Origin: Cryptomeria japonica
Lineage: Eukaryota > Streptophyta > Pinopsida > Cupressales > Cupressaceae
Assembly (NCBI RefSeq): GCF_030272615.1
Contig: NC_081411.1
Coordinates: forward strand, 830,260,160-830,324,159
Direction: 5' to 3'
Length of the DNA: 64,000 nt
Numbering within the stretch: the stretch's first letter is position 1; every line of letters begins with the position of its first letter. A program made the position numbers and the translations under genes. Below the pieces are notes generated by a model that saw nothing but the letters and a program-made list of their open reading frames with translations, did no database searches and was not told the origin of the DNA. Below are positions 47,128 to 58,841 of the stretch, piece by piece.

Positions 47128-48382
47128 TGTAGCATCGTAAAATTGTGACACTTGCAATTTTGACTACATTTGGGTCTTCACGATGGTGGCGCAATGTTGA
47201 ACCTGAATGGAGACCCTGAAACCTATTTACGACATCAAAAACTGCATCTTTTCTGCACCTTGGCCTGATCCTCCTTGCACCCTGCTGTCCTGGGAGGTGG
47301 GACCATGACACCCAGTGCCTTGGTCCCTCAGGACCATGGCGCCTAGCACCCTAGTCCCTCAGGACCATGGCGCCCAGCGCCCAAGTCCCTGGCCCTATTT
47401 TGCGCTCGGTCTCTTATTGGGTATCGGGTCTTCAAGTTTGCAATTTGGAAAATAATGTTCCTAGGTCAGCCTAAGGTCAAAAAAATTAGTCTTCTAACCC
47501 GAATTGACAAGTATATAAACTACATTTCCTCTCCCATTTGAGGGAGGAAAAAACATATGTGTGTAAGAGGCGGAAGCGATAGGCAAACATTCAAACATTC
47601 AAGCATTCAAGCATTCATTCAAGCAATTGAGCATTCTAAGTCTCCATTCAAGGCTAAGTGTTGCATTCAAGACAAGGATTCAACCATTGAAGAGGAGATC
47701 ACTTACAACATACAACATACAACATCATTACACCTTCGCATGTAAGAATACAAACATTCTTACAACAAGGTATCAGTACTTGATTACATTACAAACATTT
47801 ACATTTACAGCATTCTCATTTCTTGGTTAATTCCAAAACCAGGGTTTGACTTGAAGGCAAACCCCTAATCCCTAACCCCCCAATAATCCTCTCTTTTCTA
47901 TGTGTAGGTTGCAGGTACGTGGCTGTAATTGAAGATCTGGAATCCTTGTGCAGAGATGAACAGATCCCCCTTCATTTCACAGATTTTTTGGAGGACTGTG
48001 TGCACTCCGGGCGCCATCGTCCCATCAACTTTTGCTCAAACTTGCAGGATAGCATCGTCTCAACATTTTACTACTAATTTCAGGTTCGTAGCTTCATCCC
48101 ATGTCTCTATCTCTGTCTACAAGCGAATTTTTCTTACTTTCACATACACTCCTAGTTCAATCCTTCTATCTACATTCTTTACAAAAGAGGGTATCCTTGC
48201 TGTCTCAACCCTTGAAACTCATTTAGAATTCAATCTTGCATTGTGTGGGATTGGATCTTGTGAGTTTCAACCCCTCTTTTGAATGTAAAGTCTCTCCTAA
48301 GTGAAAATCGTCAATCCTAGTGACCTCCTTTCTCTCTGCTTGGAGTGGGGGGAACACCTAGGGTTTGATTTTCCGCTTTACA
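47128..48382 (+). repeat. N3 3' LTR
   Basis: It begins TGTAGCATCG and ends CTTTACA, followed by CTATG at 48383-48387. It has the GC-rich units (47303-47392, more decayed) and the TATA motif at 47512-47519. Confidence 0.92.
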
Positions 48383-48387
48383 CTATG

Positions 48388-48496
48388 TATAAGTCACTTG
48401 CTTGTCAGTGAATGTTGTTGATTCTCCAAAGTACCAAAGTTGACAAGTGTTAGTAGGTGTTGACATGAATGAAAAAACCATACCAAAATACCAACA
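48388..48496 (-). repeat. C2 5' LTR, outer 109 bp
   Basis: This end of the C2 5' LTR was separated by N3. It matches 34844-34952 and ends CCAACA (plus), followed by TTCCT at 48497-48501. Confidence 0.9.
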
Positions 48497-48501
48497 TTCC
48501 T

Positions 48502-48829
48502 CATATTTATTCTTCATATATGTAGCAAGATTTTCTTCTTTCTTCTTTCTATCCTCAATATCCTTAAACATCCTCATTGTCAGGTCTTGCATTTCATTTT
48601 GCATGAGAATGTTTTCTTGACTCAGTTTCTGACATTGTTCCTTGAGAGAATTATCATCATCTTGTTTTTGCAAAATTTCCTTCCTTATTTCTTTAGCAGA
48701 TGATAACCTTTCTTGCAGGACAAGAATGAATTCATTTGCAGAATTCAGTTCATCTTGCAATTTCAATTTCTTCATCCTTTCAGCATCATAATCCTCAAGA
48801 GCCATCTCAAGCTACTTCTGCATAGCCAT
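48502..48829 (-). pseudogene. N1 coiled-coil gag-position protein, N-terminal part
   Basis: ATG at 48829, about 60 bases after the primer site, in the sequence following SLRKIL. A TAG at 48812 breaks it after six codons; downstream it reads EMALEDYDAERMKKLKLQDE and a long Gln/Glu/Lys-rich coil (KSEQ-type heptads, for example LKEQCQKLSQENILMQNE). It runs into the C2 insertion and resumes at 33893 in frame. The start closely matches N4, which shows that the two elements share this protein. Its function is unknown; its position suggests a gag role. Confidence 0.78.
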
Positions 48830-48890
48830 GCCTAAAGATTCCAGTTTTAGGATCTTCCTCAAGCTGTTAAACTTCCTTTGAGGTACCAAA

Positions 48891-48901
48891 CTCTGATACC
48901 A
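48891..48901 (-). promoter_or_regulatory. N1 primer binding site
   Basis: Minus-strand TGGTATCAGAG, two bases after the 5' LTR end at 48904. It matches the initiator-Met tRNA complement. Confidence 0.85.
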
Positions 48902-48903
48902 AT

Positions 48904-49783
48904 TGTTGGGATCCAAGAACACTGAGAGGGAGGGGGGTGAATCAGTGTTTTGTCGGTAAGATAAGATTTTATGTTTTTATACCAGACACACTTAAAATGG
49001 TAAATAAATAAACATATAACTAGAAGCAAATGAACCATCCACATGAATGGACACCATAACACACATAATTTATATGTAAAAATACTTAAAGAGGAAAAAA
49101 CATGGTGGGATTTGTGACCCACAATATCAATTCACTGGCCATATGAAAGATATTACATATAATGGGGGCCTCCACAAGCAAGAAGGAATACTTCCTAGAG
49201 CACACTGCTCATCACTAAAGAGTCTCAATGACTATATGCTTCTACTAAAGTAAAAAAATGAAAGTGAACTCACAAAATGCATCTGCTATGCCAAAGAGAG
49301 TTTTGGTTATAGCTTTGCTCTATACTGGTTCATAACCCTGAACACTACTATTGGTATCACCTTCCCTCCAAGAATGTTTTACAAAACTTTTATAGATCAT
49401 TGCATGATACAACATCCATATACAAATGATCTTCACATTCCACAATCCTCATCCACAAGTTCTATCCTTGCATAACAATTAATAATTTCATATATCATAA
49501 TGTCCTAACACACTGACCTATATACCCATACAAACAATATGTCTTATGTCAGCTTACAATGCATTACAAAAAATATACAATGTTGACTCTATACAATAAT
49601 TACAAAATGATTTTCTAAATAAATCTTCCTTGATGTTGGCTTCCTTGAAGTGTTGGATGTCGGTGTCGGTGTCGGTGTAGCCTTGAATGCTCCAAAGTCA
49701 ATGTTTGTCGATAAATGACTCCCATCAAATCTTGTTGCCATCAATGACAATAAAATGAATCCAATGAGTGTCAATTTCCAACA
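48904..49783 (-). repeat. N1 5' LTR
   Basis: Minus strand from TGTTGGAAATTG (49783) to GGATCCCAACA (48904), 880 bp. Partner of 4731-5632. Outer flank AGAGA at 49784-49788. Confidence 0.9.
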
Positions 49784-49788
49784 AGAGA

Positions 49789-50222
49789 TCTCTCAAATCC
49801 TCACACTCTAAGTTGTTGTGTTGGAATTGAGTCTTAGTTCTCTTTCTTACCATATAATTCTCCATTAATTTTTGATCTTGTATCAAATCTTCTTGTGAGC
49901 ATTTTTCATCAATCTTCTTTCACAATTCAATGTGGTAAACATGATACCCTATTTTAACTCACTAAAATTAGCAAGCTAAAATAGGGGGGAATATAGCTAC
50001 CCTCAAATTTTCATCACCTTCCTTAGTAATAATTTAAGTGATTTTATGATTTTATCTAACATGTTTTCTTTTAGGGTGCAGATCCTAATTGTGTATTGCA
50101 GATACCACTTGGGGCTTCTTCCGACAAATTGTGGATATATCCTTCTACATGAATGTTTACTTTTCTATACTTTAGCTTGCATATTAATGTAGTGTCATAT
50201 GGTCACTAAAATGGGGGATAAA
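49789..50222 (+). other. R5 3' region, continued after N1
   Basis: No gene. It joins 4730 when N1 is removed. It ends in a purine run (AAAATGGGGGATAAA, about 50208-50222) that serves as the polypurine tract of R5. A second similar run (AAAATAGGGGGG) lies at about 49979-49990. Confidence 0.6.
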
Positions 50223-51093
50223 TTTAGTGTCATAAATTGTACACCCTTCCTAAGGTGGTACAATTTCACACTTAGGTTAGCACCTGCCTTAGTGTGTCTT
50301 CCATCTTTCATTTCTAATTTCCCTTTAACCATTTAATTAATTAATTTAATTAAATAAAAATTCATATTTCATCACTTCATACATCATAAAGTTGGGCCCT
50401 TTACCCTTAGTGTGCCCCTTTTTATTTTATTCCTCCAATAAATCATTTAATCATAAACCCTAATTATGTCCTATTTCGATCTTTAAGGCCTGATTTTGCA
50501 TATCAAAACACCTTGAAATTAGTTGTAACTTTTGGATTTTCTCTAATATCATCATATCTAACCACCCTAAAAATTTGGTCAAATTGTGGCAGGAGTGCAC
50601 ATGGTCCTCGGCTTTTTTCCCATAATTTCGGGAGCATAATTCTATGATATTTAATACAACCCCAAATGATTGGTAGGAAATTCAATTCCTAGGTCTCCCT
50701 ACAGGTGGAATTAAGTCAAAATTAAGATCTAGGATTTCATACATAAGAGCTCTCTTTCTTCATTTGAAGGGATGGATGGATCTTTCAAAGAATCTAAGAG
50801 AAGGTTTTTGGAGCCTAAGGAGCCTTCTATGTACTGAAAGAGAATCCTATGTGGAGTTTTCAATGACATTAAAAAACTTTCAGCAACATTCATCAAGAAT
50901 TTATCAATCATTCATCATCAATTAGGAGCCTTGAAGACATTGAAGAATAATAGGAGATCTAGTGGCAATATCTCTCCCTTGGGGATTGGTATGATTTCAT
51001 CTTGTTTTCATGTATTTTTATGAGATTCTTTACATCAATTTACATATTTACATTCATGCTTTAGATCATTCAACATATTTGGTTTGAACCATT
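50223..51093 (+). repeat. R5 LTR, first part
   Basis: It begins TTTAGTGTCATAAATTG after the purine tract, parallel to N3 (TGTAGCATCGTAAAATTG) and R6 (TATAGTGTCATAAAATTG). The terminal TG appears mutated. It carries the GTGCACATGGTCCTCGG module (50592-50634) known from the N3 leader. Element C3 interrupts it at 51094. Confidence 0.6.
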
Positions 51094-52623
51094 TGATAGT
51101 TTTGATACTAAATGTTTAGTACAGATGCCAAGCTCACAAGATGAGAGGGGTGGGGGGTGAATCATACAAACTTAATCTTCCATAAAAAACATCAAATTCA
51201 ACCTCGGTAACATATACTGCAGTAAAATAACCAAAACTACTAAACATGCAAACTCAAAAGCATATAAACATTATAAACCTCATAACACTAGATTTAACGT
51301 GGTAACCCAAATAGGGAAAAACCACTGTGGGATTTTGGACCCACTAAGAAATATACTCTTCTAGAGTATGCTCGGTTAAAAGCAAATCCTATTAAAGATT
51401 ACAAAACACATTGCTAGATGTGACCCGGTTAAGGGATTTCCCTTAGATCTATTAGGATCTTCACCTTGTTAGAAGTGACCTTATCAAAGGGTTTCAAACA
51501 TTCAATCAAAATGTCACTTTGCTAGAGGATTTACATATAAGACTATTAAGTCCACTTGGTTAAGAGATTTTATGTCACTTTCACAAAACAACAGTAATAA
51601 AAATCTATCTACAACATCACATGTAAAATGCTGAAGCAGATTCTTATTTGCTCAATACAATCTAGACATAGAACTAATCTTGTCTATCTACTGAGCTTCT
51701 ATACTCTGTTATCAAAATAGGTCTTCAAGCTTCTGTGCTCGATAATCACTCTGTAGCAACCCTGTGCATACACTTGCCTGCATGCATTTTTTATCAATAG
51801 TTTCCTATTTATAAATAATTTGCCAACCACTTAATCTTCTTGATCACATTTCCCATGATCAATCATAGCCACCAGATCTTCAATCTTGTCCAGGTTCAAT
51901 GCATCCTTCAATTTGAAAATGTTTTACCCTACCTCAAAACTTGCATACTTTCCTTGGAACTTGTGCTAGGGTATTGTGGTTCAATCTGAGCTATAGATCC
52001 TCTTGTTGACTTCCCTTTGCCATAGATTCATTAAGAAACTTGATTCATGGCTTACCAATCATCTAATCATAGCCAGCTCATCAGCATCCTTCATTAAATA
52101 ACACATTCAATCATTTAATGCATTCTGTTATTACTCGGTTACAACTTAGTGAATACTAAACTTCACTCAGTAGACATTTTACCTTCATTAACTGATAGTG
52201 ATAACCTTAGGGTTTACCGACTAGGTTCCTTAGGGTTTATCGACTACGTTCTTTGCTCGATAACATAGCATAGTATTAACCTTACAAATTACAACATATG
52301 TAAGATATCAAAACAATCTAAAAAATCATGATCTCATTATTGTCTGACTTGGTAATAATTGCCCATTGAATACCTTATTCATCCCCTTATTCATCATATC
52401 TTTTCTATGTCTTTTACTGACTTCTTTATACTCATCAAAACATACTTCTTAAGATATGGCAACATCATATTGAATTACAAAATCAATCTCTTGACATCAA
52501 TGACAAAATAACAATGTTAAGATAGTAAATATCCTTAATCAGTTATATCCATAATCATCAACAACCTTCTCAATATCCTTATTGAAATGCCAACAATCTC
52601 CCATGTCTGTTATAATGCCAACA
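51094..52623 (-). repeat. C3 3' LTR
   Basis: Starts TGTTGGCATT at 52623 (minus) and ends at 51094. It has the G-run/TGAATCA block at about 51148-51164 (plus). Confidence 0.93.
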
Positions 52624-52640
52624 ATCTCCCCCTTTGGCAT
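52624..52640 (-). promoter_or_regulatory. C3 polypurine tract
   Basis: Minus-strand AATGCCAAAGGGGGAGA and a T directly before the 3' LTR start. Other 'gggggagaag' runs occur between 52720 and 52835. Confidence 0.88.
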
Positions 52641-53064
52641 TGATGGAAAAACCAATTGATTTGACCTAATTGTTTCGGATTCAGATTGTTGTAAAATGTT
52701 GTAATGCTGAAATGCTCTCCCCCTGTCATTAGTCTTCTCCCCGGTGCTAAAATGTAGTCTCCTTGATACTTCTCTTGTAGCTTTCTCCCCCATTCAGTAG
52801 TCTTCTCCCATACATTAGTCTTCTCCCCCTTTGACAAAAATGCCAAAAAGTAAAGAACTAAAACATAATTTCTTCCGCTAAGAAGTAGATTCCTTGCTAT
52901 CATGTATTTACTCAGTCTCGGTCAGAGCAGTTCTACTTCAATTCCTATTTACTATTTTTGTTTCCTGTACACCTTTAGAAGACATCCTAAAGTGTGTAAA
53001 TCAACATCAACTCCTGAAAAGATATTTTGTAGAGTCATTGAATTGATGCTTTCACCGAACTCGG
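52641..53064 (-). other. C3 3' untranslated region
   Basis: No gene. It has several GGGGGAGAAGAC-type purine repeats on the minus strand between about 52720 and 52835. Confidence 0.6.
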
Positions 53065-54564
53065 TCAGTGAATGGAAGATAGGGGTAGGACCCCTAACTT
53101 GCTTCTGAGATACTCAAAAGTGTCCCTTGGTAGTGGTTTGGTGAAGATATCTGCAATTTGCTTCTTTGTGCTAACATACTCCAACACCACTTTCTTCTCT
53201 TGAACTTCTTCTCTAAGATAATGATATTTGATAGAGATGTGCTTTGTCTTAGAGTGCATAACAGGATTCTTTGAAATGTTAATGGCACTAGTATTGTCAC
53301 AAAATATAGTTACTGGCTTGGTAACTTGCTCATTTATACCTTCCAACAGTTGTTTGATCCATGCTATATTAGTGCAATTCAATGTTGCAACAACATATTC
53401 AACTTCTGTTGTTGATTGTGAAACACATCCTTGTTTCTTGCTAAGCCAACTCACTAGTCTTTCTCCCAAAAATAAAGCTCCACCACTCATGCTTTTCCTA
53501 TCATCAATGTTGCCTGCCCAATCAGCATCAGTATAAATGTTTAAAGAAAAAATGTTTCCTTTCTGATATACTAAGCCATAATCTTCAGTGCCTTTCAAAT
53601 ATCTAAAAATTCTCTTGATTGTTGGCATGTGTGTTTCCTTGGGATCTGCAAAGAATCTTACAACTATTCCTACTGCATGTGCTATATTTGGTCTGCTGTG
53701 AACAACATATTGCAGTTTTCCAATCATAGATTAGTAGAGTGTCTCATCAACAGATGCAGATTCATCATTCTTTGATAGTTTATAGTTGGTAGTCATAGGA
53801 GTACTTACTGGTTTTGAATCCTCCATTTCAAATTTCTTCAATATTTCCTTTATGTACTTGGACTGGGTAATGAAAATCTCATCTTTCATTTGTAGTATCT
53901 GTAAACCTATAAAATACTTTATCTCACCAATTAATGACATCTCAAATTCTTTGCTCATTTCATTTCCAAAGTTCTTTCATAGAGAGTCATTTCCACAAAA
54001 TATAATGTCATCAACAAATATGGCTGAGATCAGTATTCCATTTTTATCATTCTTCATGTACATGTTACTATTTTCACTTGTTCTTATAAAACCAATTTGA
54101 ATCAAATAAGAGTGCAATCTGTCATACCATGCTCTAGGTGCATTTTTCAAACCATATAAAGCTTTGTTCAATTTACATACGTGATCTTTAATCTTATCTT
54201 CAACAAATCCTTTAGGTTGTTTAATAAAAACTTCTTCTTCTAGTATACCATTCAGAAATGCAGATTTGATATCCATTTGATATATCTTGAAATTCTTGTA
54301 AGTAGCATATGCCAACAATGTTCTTACTCCTTCAAGTTTAGCCACAGGTGCAAAAGTTTCACCATAATCAATTCCTTCTTGTTGAGCATAACCTTTGCAA
54401 ACTAGTCTTGCTTTATTTCTACTGACATCACCTTTTTCATTTAGCTTGTTTCTGAAGATCCACTTTATACTGATTACATTTTTGTCCTTCGGTCTTGGGA
54501 CTAGTGTCCATGTGTCATTTTTCTTGATTTGATCAATCTCTTCTATCATAGATCCAATCTTCAC
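53065..54564 (-). pseudogene. C3 Copia reverse transcriptase and RNase H, broken
   Basis: [45 protein letters not shown] and the box [11 protein letters not shown]. RNase H: TDADWAGNIDDRKSMSG, with the first catalytic Asp residues kept, then SQSTTEVEYV, CDNTSAINISKNPV, KTKHISIKYHYLRE and the end IADIFTKPLPRDTFEYLR. It ends with a stop at 53065-53067. Stops are TGA at 53977 and TAA at 53731. This part is in a different frame from the integrase, with the shift near 54550. Confidence 0.93.
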
Positions 54565-56179
54565 TATTAAATGCTTCTTTCACTATTCTTGGTTCAAATT
54601 CAGATATCAGACATCTATTTTGTCTTAGTTTGTTCCTTGTCATCAGTAGATCATCCTTGTCTCCTATAATCTGACTTGATGCATGATGTCTTCTGACATA
54701 CTTGGCTAATATAGGCTCGGTAGGCTCTGTGTGATCTTCTTCATCACTTGGTAACTAGATATTCTCTTCATTGCCTTTAGCAGTCTACTTGATAAGACTT
54801 CTCACTTGAACATAGACAAATTCATCATAATCTTATGGTTCTTTGGAATTTCTTTCATCATTTCTTTCTCCAAATTCATCAATTTTCACATTTGCACTTT
54901 CTACTATTTTGTTAGATGATTTGATTAGACATTTATATGCTTTGCTTCTAGATGAATAACCTAGAAATGTTCCTTCACTTTTCTGATCAAACTTACCATT
55001 TTTATCATCTTTGTGTACATAGCATCTACTTCCAAAGATTTTAAAATAACTCACATTAGGTTTCTTGTCATACCAGATTTCATATGGTGTCTTCAAAGTT
55101 CCTTTCTTTAGTTGTACTTGGTTCAGGGTGTAAACTGTTGTGCTTATTGCCTCTCTCTAAAATGTTTATGGCACATTCTTTTCAATCATTAGGGTTCTAG
55201 CACAATCCACAATAGATCTATTTCTTCTCTTAGCAATTCCATTTTGTTGTGGAGTTCTCGGTGTAGACACTTGTCTTTTAATACCATCATCATTGCAGTA
55301 TAAGTTGAATTCATCAGATGTGAAGTCACCTCCTCTATCTAACCTAAGACATTTCAGTTGTCTTCCTGTTTCATTTTCAACTCTTGCCTTGTACCATTTA
55401 AACATTTGAAAAGCTTCTGATTTTTCTTTTAAAAACATTACTGACATCATTCTTGAGTAACCATCCACAAATAATATGAAATATTTATCACCAAAATAAC
55501 TCTGAACTTTCATAGGACCACAAAGATCAGTATGCACAAGATCTAAAATACCCTTAGAAGTGTAGGACTTACTTGTAAAGCTTGATCTTGTCATCTTACC
55601 CATATGGCATCCTCGGCACATAGCATTCTCAGGTTTCTCAAGACTTGATAGACCTCTTACTCAGTGCTTCTTGCTTATTTTGATCAAATTATCAAAATTT
55701 ACATGACAAAACCTTTTATGCCATAACCAGGTATCATCTATCTTTGCATATAAACACCTATTCCGAGTTGAGTGAAGGTGAAATGTGTTACCTTTTTTTT
55801 GTGTCCCTATAGCAGCTAACTTTCCATGCTTATCATGAATTTTGACAATTCCATTCTGAAATTCTATTCGGTGACCTGTGTTCTTTAGCTGTGCTACACT
55901 CAATAAATTGTATTTCAAACCTTCAACCCAATAAACATCATTGCATTTTGCATTGTCAAGAAGTGTTATAGATCCTTTACCTCTTATCGAACATGGTGCA
56001 TCATTACCAAATCTTACATAGCCTCCATCATAGTCTTCTAACATAACAAACTTGTGTTTATCACCTATCATGTGATGTGAATATCCACTATCTATGATCC
56101 AAGAATCATTTTTACTTATATGAGATAGTAGGGATTTTTCTTCATACCTTTCTTCATCTAATCCATCTTTAATAGCCAC
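54565..56179 (-). pseudogene. C3 protease end, GAG-pre-integrase and integrase, broken
   Basis: The protease site reads WIIDSGYSHHM (family: DSGCSHHM), followed by GGYVRFGND. The integrase zinc part shows WLWHKRFCHVNF and CRGCHMGK. The core shows HTDLCGPM and LRLDRGGDF; the third catalytic residue, Glu in NGxAE, is Lys (AAG at 55229-55231). The end reads PYEIWYDKKPN and FLGYSSRSKAYKC. Stops are TGA at 55661, TAA at 55166, TAG at 55157, TAA at 54833, and TAG at 54785 and 54755. Confidence 0.92.
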
Positions 56180-57241
56180 ATAAACAACTTCCTCTGTATC
56201 AGTTTCATCTGATTTATCATCATTAGATTCCTCATCAGCTATTAGGCATGTCTTCTTATCTCTTCTTCTGAAATCTCAGTGTCCAATGTAATGATTATCT
56301 TTCTGTCTGTCATCTTGGTAATCTCTCTTTTCACTAGATTCTCTATCAAGACAGTTAGAAGCCATATGTCCTATTCTATCACAATCAAAACATTTCAAAG
56401 GTAGCTTTCCTTTGTACTTACCTTTTCCTCTCGGTAACCTTCTGGCTAATAGTGCTTCAAACTCTTCTTGTTTCCTGATTTCCTCATATAGCTTGTGTAC
56501 TTTTTCTATATTCTTGTGAAATCTCTCACTTGCTCCACTATGATCTCCTTCAATGTACTTACTCATTCTATCATTGTAATCATCAGATTCATCAAGATGA
56601 AAAGAACTGAATGCAGATTCTGCTTCATTTACCGATGACCCATTGTTATAAAAATTACTTAACTCAAAAGCATGTAGCTTACCAATAGTAGCATCTAAAG
56701 AAACTAGTATATTTGGTACAGACCTCAATTCATTGATTGCAGAGACTTGGATTGCATAAGCTGGTAGAAGGGTTCTTAACAACTTACTTGTTATATCCTT
56801 TTCTTCAATAGTTCCACCTGCTCCTTTGATTTGATTGACAATCTCCTTTAGTCTTGTACTGTACTGAGTTATGTTCTTACCTTCATTCATCCTCATAGAT
56901 TCAAGTTGTCCTCTTAGACTATCCACTTTAGCTCTTTGAACATGTTCATCACCACCATACATAGATATGAGCTTATCCCACATTGCCTTTGCATCATTGC
57001 AGCCTTCTAGATCATTAAACTTTGAGTCGGTCAATGTAGATGTTATTTCAATTATTGCTTGGATATGTTCTTTCTTTGCCTTTATTTCTTCCATTGTCAA
57101 TGGATAGGTGCTTGGTGAAATGAAATCATTCTCCAGATAGTATACAACATATTCTCCAACTCCTAATAGGTGCAACTTCATCCTTTTTTGCCATGTAGAG
57201 AAACTTGACTTGTTCAACTTAGGTGCATCCCTCTTATACAT
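56180..57241 (-). pseudogene. C3 gag with intact zinc knuckle
   Basis: ATG at 57241 (MYKRDAPKLNKSSFSTWQKR) opens 321 residues before a TGA at 56276, where the family would have Arg (CGA). Gag forms the particle and binds RNA. A UBN2-type gag core is visible (MWDKLISMYGGDEHVQRAK, MNEGKNITQYSTRLKEIVNQ), and CFDCDRIGHMASNC is a perfect CCHC zinc knuckle. This is the longest intact coding segment of any Copia element in the window. Beyond the TGA the acidic linker runs in frame into the protease. Confidence 0.92.
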
Positions 57242-57292
57242 CTTTGGATCTTTGCCTCAAGTGCCTTTAAACTTTTTCTTCCAGAGTCCAAA

Positions 57293-57304
57293 GCTCTGAT
57301 ACCA
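57293..57304 (-). promoter_or_regulatory. C3 primer binding site
   Basis: Minus-strand TGGTATCAGAGC, a perfect match to the plant initiator-Met tRNA complement, two bases from the 5' LTR end. Confidence 0.93.
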
Positions 57305-57306
57305 AT

Positions 57307-58836
57307 TGATAGTTCTGATACTAAATGTTTAGTAAAGATGCCAAACTAACAAGATGAGAGGGGGGGAAGTGAATCATCCAAACTTAATCTTCCATAAAAA
57401 ACATCAGATTCAACCTCGGTAACATATACTACAGTAAAATAACCAAAACTGCTAAACATGCAAACTCAAAAGCATATAAACATTATAAACCTCATAACAC
57501 TAGATTTAACATGGAAACCCCAATAGGGAAAAACCACTGTGGGATTTCAGACCCTCTAAGAAATATACTCTTCTAGAGTATGCTCAGTTAAAAGCAAATC
57601 CTATTAAAGATTACAAAACATATTGCTAGATGTGACCCGGTTAAGGGATTTCCCTTAGATCTATTAGGATCGTCACTTTGTTAGAAGTGACCTTATCAAA
57701 GGGTTTCAAACATTCAATTAGAATGTCACCTTGCTAGAGGATTTACATATAAGACTATTAAGTCTACTCGGTTAAGAGATCTTTTGTCACTTTCACAAAA
57801 CAACAATAATAAAAATCTATCTGCAACTTCACATCTAAAATGCTGAAGTAGATTCATATTTGCTCAATACAATCTAGACATAGAACTAATCTTGTCTATC
57901 TGTTGGGCTTTTATACTCTATTATCAAAATAGAACTCCAAGCTTCTGTGCTCGGTAATCACTCTATAGAAACCCTGTGCATACACTTGCCCACATGCATT
58001 GTTTATCAATAGTTTCCTATTTATAAACAATTTGCCAACCACTTAATCTCCTTGATCACATTTCCCATGATCAATCATAGCCATCAGATCTTCAATCTTG
58101 TCTAGGTTCAATGCATCCTTTGATCTGAAAATGTTTTACCCTACCTCAGAACTTGCATACTTTCCTTGGAACTTGTGCTAGGGTATTGTAGTTCAATCTA
58201 AGCTGTAGATCTTCTTTCTGACTTCCCTTTGCCATAGATTCATTAACAAACTTGATTCACGGCTTACCAATCATCTAATCATAGCTAGCTCATCAACATC
58301 CTTCATTAAATAATGCATTCAATCATTTAATGCATTCTATTTTTACTCAGTTACAACTCGGTGAATACTAAACTTCACTCAGTAGACATTCCGCCTTCAT
58401 TAACCGATAGCGATAACCTTAGGGTTTACCGACTAGGTTCCTTAGGGTTTACTGACTAGGTTCTTTGCTCGGTAACATAACATAGTATTAACCCTACAAA
58501 TTACAACATATGTAAGATATCAAAACAATCTAAAACATTATGATCTCATTATTGTTTGACTCTGTAATAGTTTCTCATTGAATACCTTATTCATCCCCTT
58601 ATTCATCATATTCTTTTCTGTGTCTTTTACCGACTTCTTTATACTCATCAAAACATACTTCTTAAGATATGGCAACATCATATTGAATTACAAAATTAAT
58701 CTCTTGACATCAATGACAAAATAATAATGTTAAGACAATAAATATCCTTAATCAGTTATATCCATAATCATCAACAACCTTCTCAATATCCTTATTGAAA
58801 TGCCAAAAATCTCCCATGTCTGTTATAATGCCAACA
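57307..58836 (-). repeat. C3 5' LTR
   Basis: Partner of 51094-52623 with equal length. It starts TGTTGGCATT at 58836 (minus). Confidence 0.94.
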
Positions 58837-58841
58837 ACATT

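Larger units (their letters stand above)
40460..48382 (+). mobile_element. N3: 7.9-kb gag-protease LTR element without RT or integrase
   Basis: LTRs at 40460-41721 (1262 bp) and 47128-48382 (1255 bp) run from TGTA(C/G)CATCG to CTTTACA and are flanked by an exact CTATG duplication (40455-40459, 48383-48387). A primer site and a polypurine tract are present. The interior holds a Gypsy-type gag, a protease-like domain and a Pro-rich tail, then 0.75 kb of 3' non-coding sequence. No RT, RNase H or integrase motif occurs in any frame I could inspect. It is probably non-autonomous, inserted in the C2 LTR on the opposite strand. Confidence 0.93.
33894..48496 (-). mobile_element. C2: Copia LTR retrotransposon, 5' LTR split by N3
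   Basis: Exact target duplication TTCCT at 33889-33893 and 48497-48501. The 3' LTR (33894-34952) is 1059 bp. The 5' LTR (39510-40459 plus 48388-48496) is also 1059 bp once N3 and one CTATG copy are removed. Gag, protease, integrase, RT and RNase H follow on the minus strand between 39453 and 35310. The own length without N3 is about 6.7 kb. Several stops and one frameshift make it inactive. Confidence 0.94.
4731..49783 (-). mobile_element. N1: pol-less LTR retrotransposon with coiled-coil/zinc-knuckle ORF, hugely expanded by nesting
   Basis: LTRs at 48904-49783 (5') and 4731-5632 (3') are flanked by an exact 5-bp duplication, AGAGA (4726-4730 and 49784-49788). A Met-type primer site follows the 5' LTR and a polypurine tract precedes the 3' LTR, so the orientation is minus. 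Removing G2 (7789-33614) and C2 (33894-48501) leaves about 4.6 kb. The internal part encodes a coiled coil, several CCHC zinc knuckles and a further domain. There is no protease, integrase or reverse transcriptase. The LTRs differ clearly more than those of the inserted elements, as expected of an older host. N1 probably used Copia enzymes in trans; that is inference. Confidence 0.88.
51094..58836 (-). mobile_element. C3: full-length Copia LTR retrotransposon
   Basis: 7743 bp with two LTRs of exactly 1530 bp (51094-52623 and 57307-58836), running TGTTGG...TATCA on the minus strand. Target duplication: CCATT (51089-51093) against ACATT (58837-58841), four of five bases. It has a Met-type primer site, gag, protease, integrase, RT, RNase H and a polypurine tract in standard Copia order. 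In about 300 bp compared, the LTRs differ at roughly 14 positions. Stops and one frame change make it inactive. Confidence 0.95.
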
